DNA of 64,000 nucleotides. It comes from Lactonifactor sp050944855 (GTDB lineage Bacteria; Bacillota; Clostridia; Lachnospirales; Lachnospiraceae). This document shows, piece by piece, positions 1 to 7,529 of this stretch. Under the pieces are notes generated by a model, which saw only the letters and a list, made by a program, of their open reading frames with translations, had not been told where the DNA came from and searched no databases. The translations under genes and the position numbers were made by a program. The DNA lies in NCBI GenBank assembly GCA_050944855.1, contig JBMNRU010000003.1:132616-196615 (forward strand), given 5' to 3'. Positions within the stretch are counted from its first letter, which is position 1, and every line of letters begins with the position of its first letter.

Positions 1-360
1 ATGATCGCATTTCACACCACGGATTTTTTCTATCTCCAGTTTTGTTACCGGCTGTTTATACGCAATAATAGACAGAGTTTCCAACATGACATCCGTCAAT
101 ACTGCCTGTTTGGGCTGCAGCGCCAGCTTCACCAGATATTCATAGTATTCCTGTTTTGTACACATCTGATAAGCATCTTCCAATTCAATAATGCGTATTC
201 CACGATCTTTTTCCTGATACCGGATCATCATATTCCGAATAATCTTTTTTGTGGTGTCCACATTCTGATCGATCGCTTTCGCCAGTTTACTTACCTCCAC
301 AGATTCTCCCATCGCAAACAGCATGGCCTCTATGGCACCTTCTACTTCTTTTATCTCCAA
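1..360 (-). CDS. scpB: Segregation and condensation protein B (3' end cut by window)
   Basis: ScpB is the winged-helix kleisin partner of the SMC-ScpAB condensin that compacts and segregates the chromosome. The 120 codons visible read as an N-terminal winged-helix protein (MEIKEVEGAIEAMLFAMGES, then later LEDAYQMCTKQEYYEYLVKL). I start it at a TTG (358-360), because no earlier ATG is in frame and an AGAGGAT-like ribosome site lies just upstream. It follows scpA by about 15 bases on the same strand, the usual scpA-scpB operon. The C-terminal part runs off the left edge, so the end at base 1 is artificial. Confidence 0.85.
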   Translation of the reverse strand, partial: MEIKEVEGAIEAMLFAMGESVEVSKLAKAIDQNVDTTKKIIRNMMIRYQEKDRGIRIIELEDAYQMCTKQEYYEYLVKLALQPKQAVLTDVMLETLSIIAYKQPVTKLEIEKIRGVKCDH

Positions 361-375
361 TTTGTATCCTCTTTT

Positions 376-1116
376 CTATGAACGCTCAATATAGATATCC
401 TCAAACAGATGATCCTGCCGAATCGTAATATCTCCCGTCTTCATCAGCTCCAGGACTGCCAGAAATGTGACCACCAGCTGGGTCCGGCTGCATTGTCCTT
501 TCAAAAGACTGCTGAAGCAGAATTTTTTATGATCTTTTGCGTATTGCTGAATAAACTCTATTTTATCCGGAAGGCTTACTTCCTCTTTTTCAATCTGTCC
601 AAATTTACTTCGTATGGGATCAATCTTATTTTCCTGCTTTCTGATGATCGACTGGAATATTTCATGCAGACCTTCCAGCGTCAGCCCGTCCAAAAGCAAA
701 GAAGTATCCACCGGTTCCCGATATTCCAGCACTTCCTTCGGCAAAGTAGCGGTTTTGTAAATACTGTGGGAAGCATCCTGCATACGGCTGCGCAGTTCAT
801 AGGACATATATTTATACATCTTATATTCCAGAAGCTGCTGCACCAGTTCTTCCCGGGGGTCTTCCTCTTCTCCTTCTTCATTGATTTCTTTGGGAAGAAG
901 CATTTTGCATTTGATGGAGAGCAGTGTGGCGGCCATAACCATGAATTCGCTCATAATATTCAGGTCCGCTTCCTGCATCTGACGGATATAGTCCAAGTAC
1001 TGTTCGGTAATCTCCACAATGGGGATATCATATATATTCACTTTATTTTTGTCAATCAAATGCAGAAGAAGGTCCAGCGGTCCTTCGAACACCTGCAGTT
1101 TTACGGGTATTGCCAT
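376..1116 (-). CDS. scpA: Segregation and condensation protein A
   Basis: ScpA is the kleisin subunit that bridges the SMC heads in bacterial condensin. The protein (about 246 residues, normal for the family) opens with the diagnostic VKLQVFEGPLDLLLHLI block at residues 5-21, has the EFMVMAATLLSIKCKMLLP helix near residue 60, an acidic stretch (EEGEEEDP) and a C-terminal winged helix. An in-frame start lies 15 bases upstream, but GAGAGGAAAG sits at the right distance from the ATG at 1116, so I use that. It overlaps or abuts the phosphoesterase gene upstream and precedes scpB, so the three probably form one operon. Confidence 0.93.
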   Translation of the reverse strand: MAIPVKLQVFEGPLDLLLHLIDKNKVNIYDIPIVEITEQYLDYIRQMQEADLNIMSEFMVMAATLLSIKCKMLLPKEINEEGEEEDPREELVQQLLEYKMYKYMSYELRSRMQDASHSIYKTATLPKEVLEYREPVDTSLLLDGLTLEGLHEIFQSIIRKQENKIDPIRSKFGQIEKEEVSLPDKIEFIQQYAKDHKKFCFSSLLKGQCSRTQLVVTFLAVLELMKTGDITIRQDHLFEDIYIERS

Positions 1117-1127
1117 GATCTTTCCTC

Positions 1128-1937
1128 TCACTTCTCTTCCAGTGGATAAAAACGGAGCACTAATAACTCTCTCGGATTAAACAGCCGCAAAGGAATCGTA
1201 TGTTCTCCCATACCGGCACTTACCAGCATGATTTTCCCGTCCTGTTCAAAACGTCCATAACTATAAGGGGGAAACAAGGTGAAATAAGGGCTGATCACCC
1301 CTCTTTTCCCCAGGCGCAGCATTCCGCCATGATAATGACCGCTTACGGTCAAATCAGCACCCCAATCAAAATATGACAGGGCAAAACGAGGATTATGAGC
1401 CATTAAAATCTGATAGGAGGACGCATCGGCCTGTCCGATCAGCTGCTGAATATCACTGCAGTCTGCATGCTGATACCGAAACTTTTTATAGCATGCTTGG
1501 GGAAGTGACAGTCCATAAATAGAAAACTTCGTCCCCTGCAGCGTCACAGAAGCCACTGCATTATCCAACAAAGTGACGTTCTCCTCCCGAAGTACCTGTT
1601 CATATTCCCGATACTCCGGTGTCATGCCTTGGGGGTGGTACTTCATACGATATTCATGATTACCCATGGCATGAAAAACAGGGGCAACAGAAGAAATCCT
1701 GCGGATCAGCGTGCACGCAGTATCCACAGAATATCCGCTTTTTCCGATAATCATATCTCCGCCAATTAAAATTCCATCCGGCTGCAGCAGTTCGATCTCC
1801 CGCAGCAGATGGCTGTTATCTGTTCCAAAACTATGATTGTGCAGGTCGCTTAACATCACCATGACAGGAACATTCCCGGACATGCTGATTTTTGAAGAAT
1901 ATAATTGATACTCTTTTTGTATGAAGTTCTTCACCAT
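1128..1937 (-). CDS. Metallophosphoesterase (calcineurin-like)
   Basis: A 269-residue phosphoesterase of the calcineurin-like dimetal superfamily. All metal-binding blocks are visible in order: DLHNH at 31-35, GGDM at 59-62, GNHE at 92-95, AHNP near 180 and GHYHGG near 200. There is no obvious signal peptide or membrane anchor, although related YkuE-like proteins are membrane-associated. The substrate cannot be told from sequence. It lies directly upstream of scpA and its 3' end reaches the scpA ribosome site, suggesting translational coupling, though no functional link to condensin is evident. Confidence 0.85.
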   Translation of the reverse strand: MVKNFIQKEYQLYSSKISMSGNVPVMVMLSDLHNHSFGTDNSHLLREIELLQPDGILIGGDMIIGKSGYSVDTACTLIRRISSVAPVFHAMGNHEYRMKYHPQGMTPEYREYEQVLREENVTLLDNAVASVTLQGTKFSIYGLSLPQACYKKFRYQHADCSDIQQLIGQADASSYQILMAHNPRFALSYFDWGADLTVSGHYHGGMLRLGKRGVISPYFTLFPPYSYGRFEQDGKIMLVSAGMGEHTIPLRLFNPRELLVLRFYPLEEK

Positions 1938-2025
1938 TCATTTCCTCGCACCTATTGTTTTATACGGTACACCTTCTCTCATAATATAATATAGAGAAAG
2001 AAGCTTTGGAAGTCAAATAAAATCT

Positions 2026-3186
2026 CTACAAAAGCCAGGAAGCAGCCACTTCTTTCATCCATGCCTTATATCCCGCTTTTTCCACGTCCTCCGTAAAAAG
2101 AAGCCGTATGCTTCCAATCTCTTCTCCGTTTAAATAATAATGTGCACTGCCCGCCACATCTCCTTTTTTTACGGGTGCTGTCACATTTTCTTTCAATTTA
2201 ACTTTCTTTTCTATCTGTGTCAGATCCATTCCCTGGGTATCCAGATATTGAAAATCCTGTTCATAACGACAGGCACCTTCTTTTTCTACGGACTGTTTTA
2301 CGGGAACGGCGGGCAGCTCTTCTTCATTGTGATCTACATATAATTTGCAGCTGCCAAAGCCCAGATTCAGCATGGCCGCCGCATCCTTAAAACGTGCTTT
2401 ATAATCCGGGGCTGTCATTACCACGCTGATCAACATCATGCCATCCCGCTTCGCGACTGTAGAGACACAGTATTTTGCCAGACTGGTACTGCCTGTCTTT
2501 AAGCCCACACATCCCTCATAACCGCGGATCAGTTTATTGGTATTCGTAAGCGTAAACGGCTTGCTTCCCTGATTGGTCACATGGGTGATATCTTCCATCC
2601 ATACGGAAGAATATTTTAATATGTCAGGATATTTTGTGATCAATTCCCGGGACATGAGTGCCACATCATACGCCGTCGTATAATGGTTGGTGGATTCTGT
2701 CAGGCCACAGCAATCTTCAAAATGGGTGTTCTTCATTCCCAGGCTTTTAGCACGTTCGTTCATCCGTGCGACAAATTCGCTTTCACTGCCGGCAATATGC
2801 TCTGCCATAGCGACACTGGCATCATTTCCTGATGCAATGACAATACACTTTATCATAGTTTCCACATTTTGTTTTTCTCCCTCTTCCAGAAACACCTGGG
2901 AACCTCCCATAGATTTCGCATTGGCACTGGTCACCACCTCATCTTCCATGGACAATCTGCCTTTCTCTATTTCATCAAAAATAAGGATCAGCGTCATGAT
3001 TTTCGTGATACTGGCGGGGCTAACCTGTGTATCTTTGTCTTTTTCATATATGACAGTACCGGTAGAAGCTTCCATTAAAACACCGTGGGGCGAGGTGATC
3101 AGGGTCTCATCTGCCGCCAGTACCGGTGTGGAAAACATGTGCAGCACTGTAAGTATAAGAAGAAAAAATGCCGTCTTTTTTTTCAT
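2026..3186 (-). CDS. dacF: D-alanyl-D-alanine carboxypeptidase (PBP5/DacF type)
   Basis: A serine peptidase that trims the terminal D-Ala from peptidoglycan pentapeptides on the outer membrane face. It begins with a signal peptide (MKKKTAFFLLILTVLHMF, cleavage near VLA-AD at 24). The three active-site motifs of S11 peptidases are present: SITK at 59-62, SGN at 119-121 and KTG at 230-232. The remaining 150 residues form the usual C-terminal beta domain. At 386 residues it is full length, and the C terminus (YKAWMKEVAASWLL) could be a membrane-binding amphipathic helix. In sporulating Firmicutes this subgroup includes DacF, which acts on cortex; a vegetative role is equally possible. Confidence 0.9.
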   Translation of the reverse strand: MKKKTAFFLLILTVLHMFSTPVLAADETLITSPHGVLMEASTGTVIYEKDKDTQVSPASITKIMTLILIFDEIEKGRLSMEDEVVTSANAKSMGGSQVFLEEGEKQNVETMIKCIVIASGNDASVAMAEHIAGSESEFVARMNERAKSLGMKNTHFEDCCGLTESTNHYTTAYDVALMSRELITKYPDILKYSSVWMEDITHVTNQGSKPFTLTNTNKLIRGYEGCVGLKTGSTSLAKYCVSTVAKRDGMMLISVVMTAPDYKARFKDAAAMLNLGFGSCKLYVDHNEEELPAVPVKQSVEKEGACRYEQDFQYLDTQGMDLTQIEKKVKLKENVTAPVKKGDVAGSAHYYLNGEEIGSIRLLFTEDVEKAGYKAWMKEVAASWLL

Positions 3187-3282
3187 TCTTCCTCCTTCTA
3201 TATAGGTACTCTTCTATAATATATTTTCCTGCAAAACAAATATGCAAAAAGGAACAGACATTGTTGCTTCTGTTCCTTTTCT

Positions 3283-4830
3283 TTACAGCATCGGTGCAAA
3301 TACCCGCATAATACTCTGCACCGTCCGCACAGCTAAATTTTGTTTTCTGCAGAATTCCAGTGTGATCTCATTACATACTTCGTAGGTTTCCAGCATGTCT
3401 TCCTTCACTTCCATAACTGCCTTACTCTGATACATCCAGGTTGCACACTCAAAATGCAGATATAAACTCCGGTAATCCAGATTGATCGTTCCCACCACGG
3501 CTACTTCATCGTCACAGACAAAGCTTTTTGCATGTAAAAACCCCGGTATATATTCATAAATTTTTACTCCCGCCTCCAAAAGCTGTTCATAATAAGACTG
3601 CGTCAACAGAAATACGATTTTCTTATCGGGAATGCCCGGCGTCATAATCCGTACATCCACTCCGCTTTTGGCCGCCAGACAGAGAGCGGTCATCATTTCG
3701 TTGTCAATAATCAGATACGGGGTACAGATATATACATATTTTTTCGCACTATGAATTACATTCAGATAAACATTTTCTCCCACTACTTCGTCATCCAGTG
3801 GGGAATCACCGAAGGGCTGTACATATCCGTCTGTTTCATAGGAATCGCTGTGATAACGCTGCGGTGTATACATAGCATAATCGCTCTCGATTCCTGTGAT
3901 CATATTCCACATCTGAAGAAACATGACCGTCAGATTCCAGACCGCATCACCCTTTAACATAATGCCGGTATCCTTCCAGTGTCCGAAGCGCATATACTCA
4001 TTAATGTATTCATCTGCCAGATTGATGCCGCCGGTAAAACCTACATGACCGTCAATCACCAGAATCTTGCGATGATCCCGGTTATTCAATATAATATTCA
4101 GAATCGGCTTCAGCGGATTAAAAGCAGCACACTTAATGCCCTTGGCCTGCAGATCCTTATAAAAATGATGCGGCAGCGTAGTTACACAGCCCATATCATC
4201 ATAAATCAGACGCACATCCACCCCTTCTCTGGCTTTCTGTTCCAGTACGTCCAGTACGGTCTTCCACATACGCCCTTCACTGATAATAAAATACTCCAGA
4301 AAAATAAAATGCTCTGCTTTTTTCAGTTCATTCAGCATATCAATAAACATATCATCCCCCACGGGATAATACTTTGTCTGGGTATTCCTGTGCACCGGAT
4401 AACCGCCATAATCTCTGATATACTGAGATGAATGTGCCATTCGCATATTCTGGACTTCCAATTCTTTATGAACTTCTTCTTTTTCTTTAAAAAATCCCTG
4501 GATCTGTGTTAAAGTTTCATTGTACTTTCTCTCACTTTTTTTTGCCACTCTGGATTTGCCGAAAAGGAAGTAAATCGTCACGCCAAATAAGGGAAGCACA
4601 AGAATCAAAATGGACCAAGCCAATTTGTAAGAGGGATTAATCCTCTGATTCATGATCCACAATACAATGACAATACTCGCTATGGTGATCAAATTACGAA
4701 AAAGTCCAGACAACTCTGCGAGTCCCCATACCATGGTAATAATCCACATTAACTGTAGGAGAATACCCAGGGCAATTACAAATATTCGATTTGATATGGT
4801 TTTTGATAAATGCTTTATTAAATCTTTCAT
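3283..4830 (-). CDS. cls: Cardiolipin synthase
   Basis: Phospholipase-D-family enzyme that joins two phosphatidylglycerols into cardiolipin in the inner membrane. The N terminus has two to three hydrophobic segments (IFVIALGILLQLMWIITMVW; ITIASIVIVLWIM; LAWSILILVLPLFGVTIYFL). Two HKD catalytic motifs follow: HRKILVIDG near residue 255 and HAKSFVCDD near 435, each with the downstream GG/GT-N block. About 515 residues, typical. An in-frame TTG lies 15 bases upstream but inside the stem-loop that terminates rpsU; the ATG at 4830 with AAAGGG upstream is preferred. Confidence 0.93.
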   Translation of the reverse strand: MKDLIKHLSKTISNRIFVIALGILLQLMWIITMVWGLAELSGLFRNLITIASIVIVLWIMNQRINPSYKLAWSILILVLPLFGVTIYFLFGKSRVAKKSERKYNETLTQIQGFFKEKEEVHKELEVQNMRMAHSSQYIRDYGGYPVHRNTQTKYYPVGDDMFIDMLNELKKAEHFIFLEYFIISEGRMWKTVLDVLEQKAREGVDVRLIYDDMGCVTTLPHHFYKDLQAKGIKCAAFNPLKPILNIILNNRDHRKILVIDGHVGFTGGINLADEYINEYMRFGHWKDTGIMLKGDAVWNLTVMFLQMWNMITGIESDYAMYTPQRYHSDSYETDGYVQPFGDSPLDDEVVGENVYLNVIHSAKKYVYICTPYLIIDNEMMTALCLAAKSGVDVRIMTPGIPDKKIVFLLTQSYYEQLLEAGVKIYEYIPGFLHAKSFVCDDEVAVVGTINLDYRSLYLHFECATWMYQSKAVMEVKEDMLETYEVCNEITLEFCRKQNLAVRTVQSIMRVFAPML

Positions 4831-4842
4831 AACACCCTTTAG

Positions 4843-4872
4843 CAAAAAAGTCCCTGGAAACCCAGGGACCTT
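4843..4872 (-). terminator. Rho-independent terminator after rpsU
   Basis: On the minus strand GTCCCTGG, a short loop, CCAGGGAC, then a run of six T. It lies 12-40 bases after the rpsU stop and just before the cls start. Confidence 0.85.
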
Positions 4873-4883
4873 TTAACTGCACA

Positions 4884-5060
4884 TTAATTATATTTACGTT
4901 TTCTAGCAGCTTCAGATTTTTTCTTACGACGAACGCTTGGTTTCTCGTAATGCTCTCTCTTGCGGATTTCCTGCTGAATGCCGGCTTTCGCACAGCTACG
5001 CTTAAATCTGCGTAAAGCACTATCTAAAGTCTCGTTTTCTTTCACGATTACATTTGACAT
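4884..5060 (-). CDS. rpsU: 30S ribosomal protein S21
   Basis: S21 is a small basic protein of the 30S subunit that helps mRNA start-site selection. The 58-residue reading frame begins MSNVIVKENETLDSALRRFK and ends RKKKSEAARKRKYN, matching the family from end to end. It is read on the minus strand with its own strong terminator, so it is probably monocistronic. A longer overlapping frame in the same region encodes nothing recognisable. Confidence 0.95.
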   Translation of the reverse strand: MSNVIVKENETLDSALRRFKRSCAKAGIQQEIRKREHYEKPSVRRKKKSEAARKRKYN

Positions 5061-5247
5061 AGTCTCACACCTAACCTCCCTCCAGCTGTAAATTGTGCAT
5101 AATACAACTGTGTGGGTATTTTTTACTGCACAAAAACATTATAGCAGATTTTTCACTTTCGTCAACTAATTTCCAGATATTTTTTCAAAAAAACACCCCC
5201 GCTCCGGACTTTCGGTTCCATAGCCGCATTTTTCCGTCTTCTACATC

Positions 5248-5285
5248 AAAAGTTAACGTCCGTTCAGCCCGCGCCATTCGCAAAA
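5248..5285 (+). repeat. 38-bp dispersed repeat, copy A
   Basis: This stretch starts aaaagttaacgtccgttcag and ends ccattcgcaaaa. It is repeated exactly, in the same orientation, at 48570-48607. Here it sits between rpsU and the tRNA-Ala promoter with no following palindrome. The rest of 5061-5314 is AT-rich and I see no gene in it. Confidence 0.8.
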
Positions 5286-5314
5286 ACTTGCTTAAAATTG
5301 ACGAAATTTTGCAC

Positions 5315-5342
5315 TTGACAATTTATGGGAATCTGCTATAAT
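5315..5342 (+). promoter_or_regulatory. Sigma-A-type promoter of tRNA-Ala
   Basis: A perfect TTGACA (5315-5320), a 16-base spacer and a perfect TATAAT (5337-5342), about 10 bases before the mature tRNA start. A very strong promoter, as expected for a stable RNA gene. Confidence 0.85.
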
Positions 5343-5351
5343 AACGTCCAT

Positions 5352-5425
5352 GGGGATGTAGCTCAGTTGGCTAGAGCACCTGCCTTGCAAGCAGGGGGTC
5401 GTGAGTTCGAGTCTCATTATCTCCA
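5352..5425 (+). tRNA. tRNA-Ala (anticodon TGC)
   Basis: A 74-base cloverleaf. The acceptor arm ggggatg pairs with tatctcc (two G-T wobbles) before a discriminator A. The D arm contains agctcagttggctagagc. The anticodon stem cctgc/gcagg holds loop cttgcaa with anticodon TGC, and the T arm contains gagttcgagtctc. CCA is not encoded. It is a solitary gene, has its own promoter and terminator, and converges on the alanyl-tRNA synthetase gene. Confidence 0.95.
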
Positions 5426-5434
5426 TTTTTTTTT

Positions 5435-5454
5435 GCGCCTGAGGGCGCTTTTTT
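5435..5454 (+). terminator. Terminator of tRNA-Ala
   Basis: GCGCC, loop TGAG, GGCGC, then six T, starting 10 bases after the tRNA 3' end. Confidence 0.85.
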
Positions 5455-5486
5455 ATTGCACAAAATACTTTTCTTCACATGCTTGG

Positions 5487-5545
5487 CAAAAAAAGTGCTG
5501 CTGCTCCACGGATCCATCCTATCTGTGAGCATCAGCACTTTTTAT
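5487..5545 (-). terminator. Terminator of alaS
   Basis: Long imperfect hairpin with arms aagtgctgatgctc and gagcagcagcactt (minus strand), flanked by T runs on both sides. It follows the alaS stop by about 10 bases. Confidence 0.75.
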
Positions 5546-5552
5546 TTTATTT

Positions 5553-7340
5553 TTATTCGTCTATTAAGACTGCTTTAATACGTCTTACGCCGGCACCGGA
5601 GGACTGCTCTTTTTTAATTTTGAAACGTCCCAGTTCGCCGGTTGAAGCCGCATGCGGTCCACCGCAGATTTCTTTGGAGAAATCACCAATAGAATATGTT
5701 TTAACCATTTCACCGTATTTGCTTTCGAAAATACCCAGGAAATCCTGTGCTTTTGCTTCTTCTAAGCTAAGCTCTTTCATAACAACAGGAATATCCTGCT
5801 GAATTACTTCATTGACACGATCTTCTACTTTCTTAATCTCCTCTTTGGTCAATGCACGATCGAAGGAGAAATCGAAACGAAGTCTTTCTGCCGTAATGTT
5901 AGAACCTCTCTGATAACAGTCTTTTGAACAGATCTCTCTCAATGCTGCATGTAACAGATGCGTTGCTGTATGCAGTTTTGTGGTCTCTTCTTTATTATCT
6001 GCCAGACCACAGGCAAACTTCTGCTCACTGCCTGCCCGGCTCTTTTCCTGATGCTCGGTAAATGCAGCCTGGAATCCCTCAACATCTACCTTTACCCCCT
6101 GTTCTTTTGCCATTTCGATGGTAATTTCGATAGGGAATCCATAAGTATCCAGTAAATGGAATGCTGTTTTTCCGTCTAAACAATCACCCTGCAGTTTACT
6201 GATGGCTTTGTTAAATTCCTTGGTACCGCTCTGCAGAGTCTTTAAGAACTTCACTTCTTCTTTATCGATCTCTGTAATGATTCTGTCCAGATTCCTTGTC
6301 AGTTCCGGGTAAATATCTTCGTATACTTTTGCGTAGATCTTACTTACTTCAGACAGTTTGCCCTGCGGAATATTTAAGTTCATTCCATAACGGATGGCTC
6401 TTCTTAAGATTCTTCTGAGGATATATCCCTGATCAACGTTGGACGGAGAAATACCTTTTTCATCACCGATCATAAAGGTAGCTGTACGGCAGTGATCTAA
6501 GATGATTCGGAATGCTTTTGTTATGTTTTCATCCTCACCATAGGTATGTCCGGAAACCTCTTCTAAGTATGCCTTTGCCTCATCAAAGATATCAGTATCA
6601 TATACGCTGTCTTTATTCTGCAGGATACATACGGTTCTTTCCAGTCCCATACCCGTATCTACATTCTGCTGAGACAGTAATTCGTATTTTCCTTCAGCTG
6701 TCTTGTTATATTCCATAAAAACGTCATTCCAGATTTCAAGGAAGGCACCGCAGTCACAGGCCGGAGAACAATCCGGTCCGCATTTGGGTTTTCTCATAAT
6801 AAACATCTCGGAATCCGGTCCGCATGGGCCAGTCAGTCCAGCCGGACCCCACCAGTTGTTTTCCTTCGGCAAATAGTAAATATTTTCTTTTTTGATGCCG
6901 CATTCTTCCCAAAGCTTAGCAGATTCTTCATCTCTTGGGGCATCCTCGTCACCTGCAAATACAGACACTGCAATACGTTCCGGATCCAGTCCCAGATACT
7001 CCGGGCTTGTTAAAAACTCATAGCTCCAGGGAATCATTTCTTTTTTGAAATAATCTCCTAAAGACCAGTTTCCCAGCATCTCAAAGAATGTGCAGTGGGA
7101 AGCATCACCTACTTCGTCAATATCCCCTGTACGAACACATTTCTGAGAGTCTGTCAGTCTGGTGCCGGCCGGATGCTTTTCACCCATAAGATAAGGTACC
7201 AGCGGGTGCATACCTGCAGTGGTAAATAATACAGTAGGGTCATTTTCCGGGATTACAGATGCAGATGGTATAATAGCATGAGACTTACTCTCAAAATACT
7301 TTAAATACATTTGTCTCAAATCTTTACTTGTGATTTCCAT
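5553..7340 (-). CDS. alaS: Alanyl-tRNA synthetase, short form lacking the C-terminal (C-Ala) domain
   Basis: Charges tRNA-Ala and clears mischarged species. The first about 350 residues are the class II catalytic and tRNA-binding part (YLKYFESKSHAIIPSASVIP; VLFTTAGMHPLVPYL; NVDTGMGLERTVCILQ). A Cys-rich insert (CGPDCSPACDC, about residue 190) probably binds zinc. The editing domain is intact, with HTATH and CGGPH, the HxxxH and CxxxH zinc ligands. The protein stops at about 595 residues right after this domain, whereas usual bacterial AlaRS is about 870 and ends in a coiled-coil and C-Ala domain. The ATG at 7340 is chosen because the upstream ATG overlaps the AAAGGA ribosome site. It could be the main enzyme or a second copy. 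Confidence 0.92.
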   Translation of the reverse strand: MEITSKDLRQMYLKYFESKSHAIIPSASVIPENDPTVLFTTAGMHPLVPYLMGEKHPAGTRLTDSQKCVRTGDIDEVGDASHCTFFEMLGNWSLGDYFKKEMIPWSYEFLTSPEYLGLDPERIAVSVFAGDEDAPRDEESAKLWEECGIKKENIYYLPKENNWWGPAGLTGPCGPDSEMFIMRKPKCGPDCSPACDCGAFLEIWNDVFMEYNKTAEGKYELLSQQNVDTGMGLERTVCILQNKDSVYDTDIFDEAKAYLEEVSGHTYGEDENITKAFRIILDHCRTATFMIGDEKGISPSNVDQGYILRRILRRAIRYGMNLNIPQGKLSEVSKIYAKVYEDIYPELTRNLDRIITEIDKEEVKFLKTLQSGTKEFNKAISKLQGDCLDGKTAFHLLDTYGFPIEITIEMAKEQGVKVDVEGFQAAFTEHQEKSRAGSEQKFACGLADNKEETTKLHTATHLLHAALREICSKDCYQRGSNITAERLRFDFSFDRALTKEEIKKVEDRVNEVIQQDIPVVMKELSLEEAKAQDFLGIFESKYGEMVKTYSIGDFSKEICGGPHAASTGELGRFKIKKEQSSGAGVRRIKAVLIDE

Positions 7341-7410
7341 TTCGCATAGTCCTTTCATCGTAAAATATTATTCTATAGTTTATCATCTTTCTATAACCTT
7401 GTCCACTTTA

Positions 7411-7460
7411 TTTCCAACATTTTTTGCCAAAGAAATTTCCAACATTTTTTGCCAAAGAAA
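7411..7460. repeat. Perfect 25-bp tandem duplication
   Basis: The unit tttccaacatttttt followed by gccaaagaaa occurs twice head to tail (7411-7435 and 7436-7460). It lies in the intergenic region between asnB and alaS, in the likely 5' region of alaS. Only two copies and no spacer, so this is a simple duplication rather than an array. Confidence 0.9.
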
Positions 7461-7462
7461 TG

Positions 7463-7508
7463 CCGGTTTACAGCGTGATGGCACAAAAACAGTCACGCTG
7501 TAAACCGG
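7463..7508. terminator. 16-bp inverted repeat after asnB, possible terminator
   Basis: Perfect arms ccggtttacagcgtga and tcacgctgtaaaccgg around a 14-base loop. It follows the asnB stop by about 20 bases. No strong T run follows on the minus strand, so termination is plausible but not certain. Confidence 0.55.
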
Positions 7509-7529
7509 ATGGCAAGCAAAAAAGCATCT

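Noticed and set aside
409..1149. Long plus-strand frame opposite scpA
   Set aside because: It is the antisense shadow of a clear scpA gene; its protein is Phe/His-rich with no recognisable domain.
4694..5020. Minus-strand frame covering rpsU in another phase
   Set aside because: The S21 frame (4884-5060) is unmistakable; this one is out of frame and crosses the terminator.
5325..5528. Plus-strand frame across the tRNA-Ala gene
   Set aside because: It translates a tRNA and its terminator; not a protein gene.
7341..7410. T-box leader before alaS
   Set aside because: No AGGGUGG-type T-box sequence or long structured leader; the leader is short.
7411..7460. Possible CRISPR-like repeat
   Set aside because: Only two directly adjacent copies and no spacers or cas genes anywhere in the window.
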